This document shows, piece after piece, positions 8,900 through 18,895 of a stretch of DNA of 64,000 nucleotides. The translations under genes were made by a program, and so were the position numbers. How positions within the stretch are numbered: the first letter of the stretch is position 1; every line of letters starts with the position of its first letter. Location of the stretch: assembly GCF_021556475.1 (NCBI RefSeq), contig NZ_JAKGBZ010000002.1, positions 1 to 64,000 of the forward strand, read 5' to 3'. The notes beneath the pieces were generated by a model that was not told the origin of the DNA, did no database searches, and saw only the letters and a list, made by a program, of their open reading frames with translations. Origin of the DNA: Acidiphilium iwatense (GTDB lineage: Bacteria; Pseudomonadota; Alphaproteobacteria; Acetobacterales; Acetobacteraceae).

Positions 8900-10129
8900 T
8901 TATGCGGTCTGCCGGCGAGATGCGCGCTCGGCGTCGATCATGTAATCGCGGGTGAGTGGGGCGGCGTCTTGTTTGCGGGCGAGCTGGATCTGGAACACCA
9001 TGTGGTCCTGCACCCGGAAGGCCAGCTCCGAGCCGGCGAGGTAGAACTCGAACATCCGGCAGAACCGTTCGTCGTAGAGGGAGGCGATGGTGTCGCGGTT
9101 GGCGGCGAAGCGTTTGCGCCAATGAGCGAGAGTTTTCGCGTAGTGCAGGCGCAGGATTTCGATATCGGTGCTGCGCAGGCCGGAGCGTTCGAGGGGGGCG
9201 AACACCTCGGACAGCGCGGGCGAGTAGCCGCCGGGGAAGATGTATTTGGCGAGCCAGGTGCTGGTTGCGGCCGGCCCGTCGAACCGGCCGATCGCGTGGA
9301 GCAAAGTGACGCCGTCGGGTTTGAGGCAGCGCTTGATGGTTTCGAAGAAGGCCGGATAGTTCGGCAGGCCGACATGCTCGAACATGCCGACCGAGACGAT
9401 GCGGTCGAATTGCTGGTCCATCGCGCGGTAGTCGAGCAGTTCGAAGCGTACGCGGTCGGCGAGGCCTTCGGCTTGGGCGCGCGAGCGGGCTTCGGTGAGC
9501 TGTTCGGCCGAGAGGGTGATGCCGGTGACGCGGGCGCCGTAGTCGCGGGCAAGGGTGAGGGCCATGCCGCCCCAGCCGCAGCCGATGTCGAGGACGGTGA
9601 GATCGGGCCGGTCGAGCAGGAGCTTGGCGGCGATGTGGCGTTTCTTGGCGGCCTGGGCTTCATCGAGGGTTTCGTCGCCGCGCGGGAAATAGCCGCAGGA
9701 ATATTGCCGGTCCCGATCGAGGAACAGGGAATACAGCCGGCCATTCAGATCGTAGTGATGGGCGACGTTGCGGCGGGCTTTGCGCGCGGTGTTCATCTGG
9801 ACCAGCGGGCGGGCCATTCGATGGACCGCCGCTTGCAGCCGCAGCATCGGGATGCGTTTCTCGACCAGTTCGACACTGGCGAGCAGGACGTGGAGCACGT
9901 CGTAAATCGAGCAATCGACCGGGGTCAGCGTTTCATCCATATAGCATTCGCCGAACGCCATACCGGGTTCCAGCGCCAGGCGCCGGATGATCGCCGGGTC
10001 ACGGATGGCGATGGTGGCAGAGGGGCCTGGCGCGCCGGCATAGTGGCTGGCGGTGCCATCGGGCCAGATCACGTCGAATTCACCCTGGACAACCAGTCGT
10101 TTGAGAAGCTTGTCCAACATCGCGCGCAT
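8900..10129 (-). CDS. cfa: Cyclopropane-fatty-acyl-phospholipid synthase family methyltransferase
   Basis: A 409-residue SAM-dependent enzyme that methylenates cis double bonds of membrane phospholipid acyl chains, a change linked to acid tolerance. The N-terminal lipid-binding part is followed by a Rossmann methyltransferase domain with VLDIGCGWGGMAL (SAM motif I) and VTGITLSAEQ. Further on are DRIVSVGMFEHVG and the C-terminal YPGGYSP-like element (here FPGGYSP), both family marks. The ATG at 10129 has AAGGGG upstream; an ATG three codons later is also possible. It is transcribed alone. Confidence 0.92.
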   Translation of the reverse strand: MRAMLDKLLKRLVVQGEFDVIWPDGTASHYAGAPGPSATIAIRDPAIIRRLALEPGMAFGECYMDETLTPVDCSIYDVLHVLLASVELVEKRIPMLRLQAAVHRMARPLVQMNTARKARRNVAHHYDLNGRLYSLFLDRDRQYSCGYFPRGDETLDEAQAAKKRHIAAKLLLDRPDLTVLDIGCGWGGMALTLARDYGARVTGITLSAEQLTEARSRAQAEGLADRVRFELLDYRAMDQQFDRIVSVGMFEHVGLPNYPAFFETIKRCLKPDGVTLLHAIGRFDGPAATSTWLAKYIFPGGYSPALSEVFAPLERSGLRSTDIEILRLHYAKTLAHWRKRFAANRDTIASLYDERFCRMFEFYLAGSELAFRVQDHMVFQIQLARKQDAAPLTRDYMIDAERASRRQTA

Positions 10130-10225
10130 GATCGACCCCTTGCCGGAAGGTTAACCTTCCGCATTATTTAGGGAGGTCGTGCGGTCAGAAAAAGAGGTCA
10201 GAACGGTATAGGTGCTGTCCAAAAC

Positions 10226-10254
10226 GAAAGCACCGGCCTTTCGGCCGGTGCATG
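10226..10254 (-). terminator. Rho-independent terminator of the rpsF-rpsR-rplI operon
   Basis: GCACCGGCC (10230-10238) pairs perfectly with GGCCGGTGC (10243-10251) around a four-base loop. On the minus strand the stem is followed by TTTCGTTTT. It lies 25 bases past the rplI stop. Confidence 0.85.
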
Positions 10255-10276
10255 GCTTTGGATGAGACGTAGAGAA

Positions 10277-10834
10277 TCAGGCTTGTTCGGCCGTCTCCGT
10301 CTCGTCGAACGCCTCGGGTTCGTCCTCGGCGTCCTCGTCGCGGGTGATGGCCTCGCCGCGTGCCTGTTTCTCGGCTTCCTCGGGGCTGCGGGCGACGTTG
10401 ACCGTCACCTTCATGACCACCTCGGGATGCAGGGCGACCCGGACCTGAGTGAGCCCGAGCGTTTTGATCGGGTGTTCGAGCAACACTTGGCTGCGTTCGA
10501 TCGTCAGGCCCGAAGCGGCGCAACCATCGGCGATGTCGCGCGCGGTGACCGAGCCGTAGAGCGAACCGGCATCGCTCGCCTGACGGATCAGGACGACCGA
10601 GAGTCCATGGACGCGCTCGGCGATCCGTTCGGCTTCCTCGCGGCGCTTGAGGTTCTGCGCCTCGAGCTGGACGCGCTCGCGCTCGAACCGCTCGCGGTTG
10701 TTCTTGGTGGCGCGCACCGCCTTGGCCTGCGGGAGCAGGAAATTGCGGGCGTAGCCGGGCCTGACCTTCACGATCTCGCCCATCTGGCCGAGTTTTTCCA
10801 CGCGCTGGAGCAGAATCAGTTCAACGTTTGCCAT
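10277..10834 (-). CDS. rplI: 50S ribosomal protein L9
   Basis: A 185-residue L9. The N-terminal rRNA-binding domain shows the family signature [34 protein letters not shown] long helix ([31 protein letters not shown]) and the C-terminal domain with [14 protein letters not shown] follow. The last 35 residues or so are an acidic Glu/Asp tail absent from the short E. coli type but common in alphaproteobacteria. It is last in the rpsF-rpsR-rplI operon, 12 bp after rpsR. Confidence 0.97.
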   Translation of the reverse strand: MANVELILLQRVEKLGQMGEIVKVRPGYARNFLLPQAKAVRATKNNRERFERERVQLEAQNLKRREEAERIAERVHGLSVVLIRQASDAGSLYGSVTARDIADGCAASGLTIERSQVLLEHPIKTLGLTQVRVALHPEVVMKVTVNVARSPEEAEKQARGEAITRDEDAEDEPEAFDETETAEQA

Positions 10835-10846
10835 GATGCGTGCTCC

Positions 10847-11134
10847 TCAATCGACCACGTAGGGCAGCAAAGCGAGAAACCGGGCGCGCTTGATGGCGCG
10901 CGCGAGTTCGCGCTGCTTTTTCGCCGAGACGGCGGTGATCCGGCTGGGGACGATCTTGCCGCGTTCGGACAGGAAGCGCGACAGCAGGCGAACGTCCTTA
11001 TAGTCGATTTTTGGCGCGTTGGGACCGGAGAACGGGCAGGATTTGCGCCGGCGATAGAACGGGCGACGGGCGCCGACGGCGGCGCGGCGGGCAGCAGGAT
11101 TGACATCGCTGTTATCGGGGGTCGTGTCCGACAT
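10847..11134 (-). CDS. rpsR: 30S ribosomal protein S18
   Basis: A 95-residue S18 with [51 protein letters not shown], the core that binds S6 and 16S rRNA. The ATG at 11134 follows the rpsF stop by two bases. The ribosome site GAGGAGGAT lies inside the rpsF tail, so translation is coupled. A near-cognate start at 11140 is less likely. Confidence 0.96.
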   Translation of the reverse strand: MSDTTPDNSDVNPAARRAAVGARRPFYRRRKSCPFSGPNAPKIDYKDVRLLSRFLSERGKIVPSRITAVSAKKQRELARAIKRARFLALLPYVVD

Positions 11135-11136
11135 GA

Positions 11137-11613
11137 TCAATCCTCCTCGACCAGATCGTCGTCGCGATCGGTGCGGAACTCGTCGCGGGCACGGAACTCC
11201 TCGCGGTCCTCAGGGCCGCGACGGCGGCCGCTGTCGAACCGTCCGGCGGGCTTGGGCCCGCGGAAACCGCGCTCACGGTCGCGATCGTCACCCCGGCGGG
11301 ACAGCGGCGCGGACGGTGCCTCGTCGATTTCCTCGACGCGCAGGGTCATGAAGCGCAGAATGTCCTCGTTGAGGCCGAGCTGGCGCTCCATTTCGTTGAC
11401 CGATGCGGGTTCGGCATCGAGCCCGAGCAGGACATAATGGCCCTTGCGGTTCTTTTTGATGCGATAGGCAAGATTGCGCAGACCCCAGTATTCGCGCTTC
11501 TTGACGGCACCGCCCTCGCCTTCGAGCTGGGCGGTCACGCCGTCGGCGATGGCGTCGACCTGCTGTTGCGTGACTTCGCTGCGTGCGATGAGCACGCATT
11601 CATAAAGCGGCAT
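11137..11613 (-). CDS. rpsF: 30S ribosomal protein S6 with extended Arg/Asp/Glu tail
   Basis: A 158-residue S6 that heads the operon. The first 95 residues or so are the standard ferredoxin-like S6 fold ([11 protein letters not shown]..., [36 protein letters not shown]). The remaining 60 residues or so are a low-complexity tail of Arg, Asp, Glu and Gly ending DDDLVEED. Tails of this kind occur in several alphaproteobacterial S6 proteins and are probably disordered. Confidence 0.96.
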   Translation of the reverse strand: MPLYECVLIARSEVTQQQVDAIADGVTAQLEGEGGAVKKREYWGLRNLAYRIKKNRKGHYVLLGLDAEPASVNEMERQLGLNEDILRFMTLRVEEIDEAPSAPLSRRGDDRDRERGFRGPKPAGRFDSGRRRGPEDREEFRARDEFRTDRDDDLVEED

Positions 11614-11769
11614 TGATACCCCCTATGGGTTGCTTCAGCCCCGGTGCAAAGCACCAATTTCCCCCATGGAAACGGGCATAGCCGCGTGCGATGCCACGCA
11701 CACGGCAGGAGAACGGCGCATGTGACACAAAGGCGTGGCGGGAGCAAGGCGGGTTCAGGCGGCACAGCC

Positions 11770-11821
11770 GCGCCATTGGCTCAGCAATTATGTCATCGCG
11801 CGCTGCGCCATTGGCTCAGCA
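11770..11821. repeat. 17-bp direct repeat spanning the end of the EamA transporter gene
   Basis: GCGCCATTGGCTCAGCA occurs at 11770-11786 and again at 11805-11821. The second copy encodes the last codons of the transporter (LSQWR on the minus strand). The first lies just past its stop codon. The period is 35 bp. It looks like a short slip or tandem duplication of the gene end. Confidence 0.8.
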
Positions 11822-12677
11822 CGACGCTCCCCACGATCATCGCGCCGCCGAAAACCTGCGCAGCCGCGAACATCTCGCCGAAGGCGGCGCCGATCAGCCC
11901 GGCCCAGACCGGCTCCATCGCATAGATCAGGGTTGCGCGATTCGCGGGCACGCTGCGCTGCGCCCAGTTCTGCGCGACCATGATGAAGGCGGTGACCAGA
12001 CCAAGACCGAGGACGGCACCGATCGCGAAGGGTGCCGTGGTGAGGATGCGCCCGCCGCGTACGAGTTCGGTGGCGAGCGCCAGGACCGCGACGGTGGTGA
12101 GCTGGACCAGAGCGATGCGGCGCGGATCGGTGTGCGTGGAAAATCGTCCGATCAGCACGATCTCGACCGCGGCGGCGAGCGCGCCGCCCAGGGTGAGAAT
12201 TGCGCCAGCGCCGAGCGCCAGATTGGACGGCGTGACCCCCGAGATCAGGACCAGGCCCGCGAAGGCGAGGATCAGCCCGACGAGAGCGGCGAGTCCCGGT
12301 TTGCGACGGAACAGCAGGAATTCCAGCATCGGCACCATCGGCACGTAGAGCGCGGTGAGGAAAGCGGACTCCCCGCTCGCCACGGTGCGCAGCCCGTCGG
12401 CCTGTAACCCGTAGCCGAGGAACAGGATAACCCCGATCACCACCCCGCCGACGAGTTCCCGACGCTGAAAACTGGCCGGGTGCGGCCGCACCGCGAGCGC
12501 GACCGCGATGGCGGCAACGGCGAAGCGCAGCCCGACGAAGCCGAACGGCCCGACGAAATGCAGCGCAATGCGGGTGACGAGGAACGTGCCGCCCCAGAGC
12601 ATGGTTACCAGCACCAGCACCAGCACAGGGGATGGCAGACGCATCGATCCGGCGCGCGGGCGGGTGATCTCGCTCAT
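11793..12677 (-). CDS. EamA/DMT-family permease
   Basis: A 294-residue inner-membrane protein with about ten hydrophobic helices in two homologous EamA halves (LVLVTMLWGGTFLVTRIAL opens the first; GAILTLGGALAAAVEIVLIGR opens the second). DMT transporters export metabolites or amino acids; the substrate is unknown here. The ATG at 12677 is preferred to one four codons earlier. It follows the Pat-type gene on the same strand after 71 bp and may be co-transcribed with it. Confidence 0.85.
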   Translation of the reverse strand: MSEITRPRAGSMRLPSPVLVLVLVTMLWGGTFLVTRIALHFVGPFGFVGLRFAVAAIAVALAVRPHPASFQRRELVGGVVIGVILFLGYGLQADGLRTVASGESAFLTALYVPMVPMLEFLLFRRKPGLAALVGLILAFAGLVLISGVTPSNLALGAGAILTLGGALAAAVEIVLIGRFSTHTDPRRIALVQLTTVAVLALATELVRGGRILTTAPFAIGAVLGLGLVTAFIMVAQNWAQRSVPANRATLIYAMEPVWAGLIGAAFGEMFAAAQVFGGAMIVGSVVLSQWRSAR

Positions 12678-12748
12678 GGCGCTTATCAACGCGATCGCGC
12701 GGGGCAGAGCAACCCATGCCGACGCAAGGCTGGCCGGGTCCGGGCCGA

Positions 12749-15307
12749 TCAGGCGAGCGGGAGCCGCACCTCCACCACATCGTCCTCGCCAGGCAGCCGG
12801 CGCACGGCAAATCCGAGCTTGCGGACGAAGGCGAGCATCGGCGTGTTGGCGGCCAGCACCTGACCGACGATTTCGGCGACACCTTCGCGGCGCGCCCAGA
12901 CGATCAGCCGGTGCATCAGCGCCGAGCCGAGCCCCACCCCTTTCGCCGCATTCTCGACCAGCACGGCGAATTCGCCTTCCGTGCCATCGGTGTCCGAGCG
13001 CACCAGGCGGGCGACGCCGGCGGTCTCGCCGGTCGCCTGATCGACGCCGATCAGCGCGATCTCGCGCCCGTAATCCACCTCGGTCATCCGCACCACCTGT
13101 TCCGGGGTCAGGGCGCGCACCGCCGAGAAGAAGCGGAACCGGACATCTGCTGGTGTCAGCCGCTCGAACAGGCGGTGATGCGCTTCGGCGTCTTCTGGGC
13201 GAATCGGGCGAATCAGGAAACGTTTGCCGCGCAGCTCGACCGCCTCGGCGAGTTCCGCCGGGTAGGGTGCGATCACCAGCTCCGCGCGGCGCTCGCCGGC
13301 GGGACGCAGGGTGATGCGCGCGCTGGCCGCCGATGCTCCGTGTTCAGTCGCGAACAGCGGGTCGATATCGAGGGCCGCGATATCCGGCCAATCGACGATC
13401 AACTGGCTGACCCGCACCAGGGTCGCCTCGACCGCGCCGCGATGCGCCTCGCCCAGCCCGCGCGCGAGCCGCAGAATCGACGCGGCGCCGGCGCGTTCGA
13501 CCAGCGCGTTCGCGAGGGCGAGGTTGAGCGGCGGCAGATCCACCGCGAGGCGTCCGACTTCGCCGAGATCGCCACCACCGGGGCCGAAGCCGATGGTCGG
13601 ACCGACGATGATATGTTCGGCGACGCGGATGCGCAGTTCGCGCGCGCGGCGGATTTGGCGCTGGACCAGGAAATTCGCATCCTCCGGCCATTCGCCGCGG
13701 CTGCGCAGGCGCGCGGTGATCATGCCCGCCGCCGCCCGCGCCGAGGCGGCATCCGGCAGGTCGAGCGCGACGCTGCCCTCGGGCCGGGCTGTTGCGAGAT
13801 CGGGATGCGACAGCTTGACCACCACCGGAAACCCGATTGCCGCGGCGGCTTCGGCCACCTCGTCCTGGGTCGCGGCGATCCGGGAGTCCAGAACCTCGAT
13901 CCCGTAGGCGCGCAGAACGGCGAAGGCTTCCGCCTGGGTCAGCGTGGCGCGGTCCTCGGCGCGGGCGCTCGCCAGGACGGCGGCAACCGATTCACGGTCG
14001 GGCGCCATGTCGAGCACCGCCGATTGCGGCAATTCGCGTGCCGCCGCCCTGATCCGCCGGTGGCGCAGCAGATCGGCGAAGCCGCTGACCGCGTCCTCGG
14101 GCGTTGCGAAGGCGGCGACGCCGGCTTCCGCCAGCCGGAGTCGCTGTGCGGTGCCGGTGGTTTCGCCCGGAATGGCGGCGAGCAGCGGTGCCTTGATCGC
14201 GCCGGCGCAGGCGATCAGCCCGGCGATCGCCGCGTCGTCCGCCGGGCCCGAAGGCGCATGGATGACCAGAACGCCACCGACCTCCGGCGCCGCGGCGAGC
14301 ATGGCGGCGATATCGGCGAGTTTAGTGCCGGGTGCGCCCGGCAGGGCGATCGGCGCGTCCGGCGCGGGTTCGGCGCCGATCATCATGCCCAGGACGCGGC
14401 GGGTTTCGGGCGCGAGGGTGGCGAGCGCAACTCCCGCCGCCAGGGCGGCATCGGCGGCGAGCAGGCAGCCGCCCCGGCTGTTGCCGAGAATGGCAAGGCG
14501 ATCGCCACGCGCCGGGCGCGCCCTGGTGAGGGTTTCGGCGGCGGCGAAAAACTCGCCGAGGCTGGTGGTAAGCAGCACGCCCGCGCGGGCCAAGGCCGCC
14601 TCGAACGCGGCCAGCGCGGTAAAACTCGGATCGGCGAGCCGCGCGCCGGGCGCCAGGGCGACGATGGGCCGCAGCCGCGCGGCGGCCCGCGCCGCCGAGA
14701 GGAACAGCCGCGGATCGCGCAGCCCGGCGATTTCCAGCAGGATCGGCCCGGTGCCGGGGTCGCGCGCCAGATGGTCGAGCACCCGGCCGAAGCCGATATC
14801 CGCGTTGCCGCCGATCCCGACGATATGGGAAAATCCGATGCCGTTGGGTTCCGCCCAATCGATCACCGCACGGGCGAGCGCGGGCGACTGGCCGAGCAGG
14901 GCCACCCTGCCCGGTTTCGGGGCGATATGCGCAAGCAGCGCGTTGAGGCCGAGTCCCGGCACCGCAAGGCCGAAGGAATGCGGGCCGATTACCCGCACGC
15001 GGGCGGCGATCGCGGCGGCGCGCAAGCCCGGCGGATCGGAATAGACGATCGCGGCGCCGCGCAGCTTTCCCGACAACCGGGCGAGAATCGCCGGAACGCG
15101 CTCCGGCGGATCGGCGATCAGCGCGAGGTCGATCGACGGTGTTTTGCCGATAGTCTCGGCGATCCCGCCTTCGAACGGCGCCGAAGCGAGGGTTTCGCGC
15201 AGCCTTGCGCCAAGCGCGGTTGCACCGCCGGAGAGAACAACGGTTTTGGGCCGGAACAGCGCCTCCGGGTCGAAACGATTGACCGGGGAATAGCCGACGG
15301 GTTTCAT
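12749..15307 (-). CDS. Pat/YfiQ-type protein lysine acetyltransferase (acyl-CoA synthetase-like plus GNAT)
   Basis: An 852-residue fusion. Residues about 10-460 are a CoA-binding and CoA-ligase pair like ADP-forming acetyl-CoA synthetase. Residues about 470-690 are an ATP-grasp domain (AFAVLRAYGIEVLDSRIA..., GFPVVVKLSHPDL). The last 160 residues are a GNAT acetyltransferase (LIRPIRPEDAEAHHRLFERL, VENAAKGVGLGSALMHRLI). In true synthetases the first part carries a phospho-His in a SHTGA motif; here the matching place reads PSFTALA, with no His. The ligase part is therefore probably a regulatory sensor, as in Pat enzymes that acetylate acetyl-CoA synthetase and other proteins. Confidence 0.88.
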   Translation of the reverse strand: MKPVGYSPVNRFDPEALFRPKTVVLSGGATALGARLRETLASAPFEGGIAETIGKTPSIDLALIADPPERVPAILARLSGKLRGAAIVYSDPPGLRAAAIAARVRVIGPHSFGLAVPGLGLNALLAHIAPKPGRVALLGQSPALARAVIDWAEPNGIGFSHIVGIGGNADIGFGRVLDHLARDPGTGPILLEIAGLRDPRLFLSAARAAARLRPIVALAPGARLADPSFTALAAFEAALARAGVLLTTSLGEFFAAAETLTRARPARGDRLAILGNSRGGCLLAADAALAAGVALATLAPETRRVLGMMIGAEPAPDAPIALPGAPGTKLADIAAMLAAAPEVGGVLVIHAPSGPADDAAIAGLIACAGAIKAPLLAAIPGETTGTAQRLRLAEAGVAAFATPEDAVSGFADLLRHRRIRAAARELPQSAVLDMAPDRESVAAVLASARAEDRATLTQAEAFAVLRAYGIEVLDSRIAATQDEVAEAAAAIGFPVVVKLSHPDLATARPEGSVALDLPDAASARAAAGMITARLRSRGEWPEDANFLVQRQIRRARELRIRVAEHIIVGPTIGFGPGGGDLGEVGRLAVDLPPLNLALANALVERAGAASILRLARGLGEAHRGAVEATLVRVSQLIVDWPDIAALDIDPLFATEHGASAASARITLRPAGERRAELVIAPYPAELAEAVELRGKRFLIRPIRPEDAEAHHRLFERLTPADVRFRFFSAVRALTPEQVVRMTEVDYGREIALIGVDQATGETAGVARLVRSDTDGTEGEFAVLVENAAKGVGLGSALMHRLIVWARREGVAEIVGQVLAANTPMLAFVRKLGFAVRRLPGEDDVVEVRLPLA

Positions 15308-15355
15308 GTCTGCGCCTTATACCTGCGTTTGCGGGGATAAGGGCGGGTCGGCCGA

Positions 15356-15700
15356 TTACGGCGCCGGGCCGATGATCGTCGGTTCCGGCAGGGCGGCGCC
15401 CGAGCCGGTATAGGCCGGGTTGGAATCGTTCACGCAGCGATTGATCCGGTCCTGCCGGTCATGGATCTGGGCGAGCTTGTTGCTCAGATAGCGCGGATTC
15501 GGAGTACCGGCGAACGGCGTGGCGAACTGGTCGGTGCGCGACAGATAGGCGTAGTGGCGCGCGGCGTTGATCTGATCGGCCCGCTGGGTGCAGGCGGCGA
15601 GATCGGCCCGGTCGGCGGCGGATTCCGCCGGCGGCGTCCCGAAACTGCACGAAGCGAGCGGGAGGGCCACAGCCGTCATCATCAGGGTCAGGCGGAGCAT
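15356..15700 (-). CDS. Small putative lipoprotein
   Basis: A 114-residue protein with a signal peptide and lipobox (MTAVALPLASC), so it is probably anchored through Cys18. The mature part has two more cysteines (AACTQRADQI..., INRCVNDSNP) that could form a disulfide, and a Pro-rich end. It overlaps the end of the upstream gene by 13 bases and closes the timA-mltA-LutA-kup run. No function is known to me. Confidence 0.7.
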   Translation of the reverse strand: MLRLTLMMTAVALPLASCSFGTPPAESAADRADLAACTQRADQINAARHYAYLSRTDQFATPFAGTPNPRYLSNKLAQIHDRQDRINRCVNDSNPAYTGSGAALPEPTIIGPAP

Positions 15701-16179
15701 GAGACGGATTCCTTATGAACGCTGCGGTCGAGCATGGCGCGCAATTCCATCTCATCGAGATCGCCATCCTCGGTCAAGCGGGTGCGCGCGGCGGCGGCGA
15801 GCAGGGCGCCATCGAGCGCGGCGCCGTCGCGCCGGATCGTCACGAATCGGGCGATCCAGGCGGCATCGGCGATCAGCGCGACGAGGCCAAGCAGGCGCAG
15901 GCAGACCGAGACGCCGTGCGCGGTCGAAAGATCGGCGATCCGGTCGACCGAGGCGGCCCAGGCGCGGGCATCGCGGTCGCGGAGCAGGACATCCGGGCCG
16001 CCGGCGAAGCGGAAACCCCGGCACGGACCGTCATGGCCGGCCTGTGCGGCGTCGTGCGCCGCTTCCCAGGCCCGTTCCAGGTCGCGCTTGGCGACCCTGG
16101 GCAGGCGCGGCGGCTGGATGGGGACGAGATGCAGTTCGGTGCCGTCCTCGGCGACGGCGCGAGGAAAGGGTTGCGCCAT
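15688..16179 (-). CDS. Conserved hypothetical protein
   Basis: A 163-residue protein with no clear domain. One hydrophobic stretch (VCLRLLGLVALIADAAWIA) may be a buried helix or a single membrane segment, and the ends are charged. It starts five bases after the kup stop and overlaps the following lipoprotein gene by 13 bases, which argues that it is a real, co-transcribed gene. No function is proposed. Confidence 0.6.
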   Translation of the reverse strand: MAQPFPRAVAEDGTELHLVPIQPPRLPRVAKRDLERAWEAAHDAAQAGHDGPCRGFRFAGGPDVLLRDRDARAWAASVDRIADLSTAHGVSVCLRLLGLVALIADAAWIARFVTIRRDGAALDGALLAAAARTRLTEDGDLDEMELRAMLDRSVHKESVSCSA

Positions 16180-16184
16180 ATCGG

Positions 16185-18092
16185 TCAGATGGCGACGCGA
16201 ACGCCGAGTTCCACGACCCGGTCGGACGGGATCTGAAAGAATTCGGTCGCCGAGATCGCGTTGCGCAGCATAAACAGAAAAATCGTCCGGCGGATCAGCC
16301 CGAGCTTCGGCACCATGGCCGGCACCACCGTCTCGCGGCCGAGGAAATAGCTGGTCTGCATCGGGTTGAACGGCAGCCCCTGTTCGCGCAGCAATTCGAG
16401 CGAGCGCGGCAGATTGGGGCTGTCCATGAACCCGTAGCCGATGCCGACCCGGTAGATGCCAGAGGCGAGTTCCTCGCAGCGAATCCGGTCCTCGGGGGCG
16501 GCGATCGGCACGTCGAGATTGCGTACGGTGACGAAGAACACGGTCTCGTGCAGCACCTTGTTGTGCTTGAGGTTATGCAGCAGCGAGGCCGGGGTGTATT
16601 CCGGGTTGCCGGTCAGGAACACCGCGATGCCCGGCACCCGCACGATGCGCGACTGCGGCAGGCGGCCGAGAAACGAGGCGAGCGGCAGGCTGTCCTGCTG
16701 CCAGCGGGCGAACAGCAGGCCCCGCCCGCGCCGCCACGTGGTCATCAGCACCACGATCGACAGGCCGATGGCGAGCGGCACCCAGCCGCCTTCCACGATT
16801 TTCAGGATGTTCGCGCTGAAGAACGCCGCGTCGATCGTGAAGAACGCGCCCCAGATCAGGATGGTTTTCCAGCGCGACCAGTTGAAATGGCGATGGAACA
16901 CCAGGGCCGCGAGGATATTGGTGCAGAGGAACGTGCCGGTCACCGCGATGCCGTAGGCGGAGGCCAGGGCGTTCGAGGAGCGGAACCCGAGCACCAGGAC
17001 GAGCACGCCGATCGCGAGGGCGATATTCATCTGCGGCACGTAGATCTGACCTTCCTCGGTCAGGCTGGTGTGGCGGACTTCCATGCGCGGCAGCAGGCCG
17101 AGCTGCACGCATTGGCTGCCGACGGTGAAGGCGCCGGAAATCACCGACTGGCTCGCGATGATGGTGGCGATGGTCGAGAGAATCACCATCGGGATCAGCA
17201 GCGCGTGCGGCATCGTCAGATAGAACGGATTCGAGGCCGCTTTCGGATCGGCGATGACCAGCGCGCCCTGGCCGAAATAATTCAGCACCAGCGCGGGCAG
17301 CACGAAGAACATCCAGGTCAGGCGGATCGGTCTGCGGCCGAAATGGCTCATATCGGCGTAGAGCGCTTCCGCCCCGGTCACCGCCAGCACGACGGCGCCA
17401 AGTGCGATGAAGGCGAGGAACTCGTGCCGGACGATGAAATGGATGCCGTAGCTCGGTACCAGGGCGCGCAGCACTTTCGGGTCGAGCACGATGCGATAGA
17501 GGCCGAAACCGCCGATCGTGATGAACCAGACCGTCATGATCGGCCCGAACAATTTGCCCACCGCGCCGGTGCCGCGCCGCTGCACCAGGAACAGCCCGAC
17601 GATAACGGCGACCGCGATCGGCAGCACCAGTCGGTTGAACGCCGGCGAGGCAACGCCGAGTCCCTCGACCGCCGAGAGCACCGAAATCGCCGGGGTGATC
17701 ACGCCATCGCCCAGGAACAGCCCGGCGCCGACGATGCCGACCAGCATCAGCACGTAGCGCGTGCGCGAGGTGCGGGCGACCCGCTGCGCCAGGGCCATCA
17801 GCGCCAGAACCCCACCCTCGCCGTTATTGTCGGCGCGCATCACGAAGGTGACGTATTTCAGCGTGACGGTGACGATCAGCGCCCAGAAGATCAGCGACAG
17901 CAGGCCGAGCACGTCGATGGTCTTGAGGCCGCCCTTGGTGACGTAACCGAGACAGGCCTGCAACGAATAGAGCGGCGAGGTACCGATATCGCCATAGACC
18001 ACACCGAGCACGCCGACCAAAGCCGCGAGCTTGAGCTTTTCGGTCTGGCTGGTTGCGATCGAGCTGGTTTCGGATGAACTGGCTTCGGACAT
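16185..18092 (-). CDS. kup: Kup-family potassium uptake protein
   Basis: A 635-residue K+ uptake permease (Trk/Kup type). The first membrane helix has the family signature [18 protein letters not shown]. It is followed by about twelve hydrophobic segments up to residue 450 or so and a soluble C-terminal domain, the usual length and layout. Kup is a K+/H+ symporter that works at low pH, which would suit an acidophile. It starts eight bases after the LutA-like gene, so it is part of the same transcript. Confidence 0.95.
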   Translation of the reverse strand: MSEASSSETSSIATSQTEKLKLAALVGVLGVVYGDIGTSPLYSLQACLGYVTKGGLKTIDVLGLLSLIFWALIVTVTLKYVTFVMRADNNGEGGVLALMALAQRVARTSRTRYVLMLVGIVGAGLFLGDGVITPAISVLSAVEGLGVASPAFNRLVLPIAVAVIVGLFLVQRRGTGAVGKLFGPIMTVWFITIGGFGLYRIVLDPKVLRALVPSYGIHFIVRHEFLAFIALGAVVLAVTGAEALYADMSHFGRRPIRLTWMFFVLPALVLNYFGQGALVIADPKAASNPFYLTMPHALLIPMVILSTIATIIASQSVISGAFTVGSQCVQLGLLPRMEVRHTSLTEEGQIYVPQMNIALAIGVLVLVLGFRSSNALASAYGIAVTGTFLCTNILAALVFHRHFNWSRWKTILIWGAFFTIDAAFFSANILKIVEGGWVPLAIGLSIVVLMTTWRRGRGLLFARWQQDSLPLASFLGRLPQSRIVRVPGIAVFLTGNPEYTPASLLHNLKHNKVLHETVFFVTVRNLDVPIAAPEDRIRCEELASGIYRVGIGYGFMDSPNLPRSLELLREQGLPFNPMQTSYFLGRETVVPAMVPKLGLIRRTIFLFMLRNAISATEFFQIPSDRVVELGVRVAI

Positions 18093-18100
18093 GAGGGCGT

Positions 18101-18895
18101 TCAGTCGCGCGCCATGCCGATCGGCGGCAGATCGTGATGCATTCCGGCCAGAACCTCGACGACGTGGCGCACCGCGACGGGCCGCGCCCCGGCGGTTCTG
18201 GCCTCGCGCGAGAGCTTGCCCGCCATGTTGAGCAGGCAGCCGAGATCGCCCGCGAGCAGCAGGTCAGCACCTGTCGCTGCCGCGTCGGCCACCTTGTCGC
18301 CCGCCATGCGCGCCGAGATGTCCGGGTATTTGACGCAGAACGTGCCGCCGAAACCGCAGCAGATTTCGGGTTCGGCCATTTCGACCATCGTGAGCCCTTC
18401 GACCTTGGCGAGCAGGGCGCGCGGCTGCGCCTTCACCCCCAGTTCGCGCAGGCCGGCACAGGAATCGTGGTAGGTCGCGGTCGCGTCGAGCCGGACCGGC
18501 AAACCTTCGAAGCGCATCACGTCGGTCAGGAAACTGGTCAGCTCCCAGCATTTCGCCGCCAGCGACTCGACGCGGCCGCGCAGATCGGGATCCTGATCGA
18601 ACAGGCCGGGCATGTGCCGGCGCAGCATTCCCGCACAGGAACCCGAGGGGGCGACGATGTAGTCATAGGCCGAGAAGGACGCGATCAACCCTTCGGCGAG
18701 CGCGCGGGCGGTGGCCCGGTCACCGGAATTGTAGGCTGGCTGGCCGCAGCAGGTCTGCGCCCTGGGCACCTCAACCGTGCAGCCCGCGGCTTCCAGCAGC
18801 TTGATCGCGGCGAAGCCCACGCTCGGGCGATAGAGATCGGCGAGGCAGGTGACGAACAAAGCGACGCGCGGCTTCGGGTTGACGGCCTCACTCAT
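18101..18895 (-). CDS. LutA/GlcF-like CCG-domain (Fe-S) oxidoreductase subunit
   Basis: A 264-residue protein with two cysteine-rich CCG domains: [12 protein letters not shown] near residue 48 and [17 protein letters not shown] near residue 180. LutA with LutB and LutC oxidises L-lactate to pyruvate; related CCG subunits serve glycolate oxidase and heterodisulfide reductase. The LutB (ferredoxin) and LutC partners are not next to it or elsewhere in the window, which is unusual. The start overlaps the mltA stop (ATGA), and kup follows after eight bases. Confidence 0.85.
   Translation of the reverse strand: MSEAVNPKPRVALFVTCLADLYRPSVGFAAIKLLEAAGCTVEVPRAQTCCGQPAYNSGDRATARALAEGLIASFSAYDYIVAPSGSCAGMLRRHMPGLFDQDPDLRGRVESLAAKCWELTSFLTDVMRFEGLPVRLDATATYHDSCAGLRELGVKAQPRALLAKVEGLTMVEMAEPEICCGFGGTFCVKYPDISARMAGDKVADAAATGADLLLAGDLGCLLNMAGKLSREARTAGARPVAVRHVVEVLAGMHHDLPPIGMARD

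Noticed and set aside
12716-15340. Open frame of 874 codons on the plus strand
   Set aside because: It lies wholly antisense to the Pat-type gene, is Arg/Gly/Asp-rich without domains, and results from high GC at third positions.
15588-18077. Open frame of 829 codons on the plus strand
   Set aside because: Antisense to kup and the small genes; the translation is low-complexity His/Gln/Arg/Asp with no family signature.
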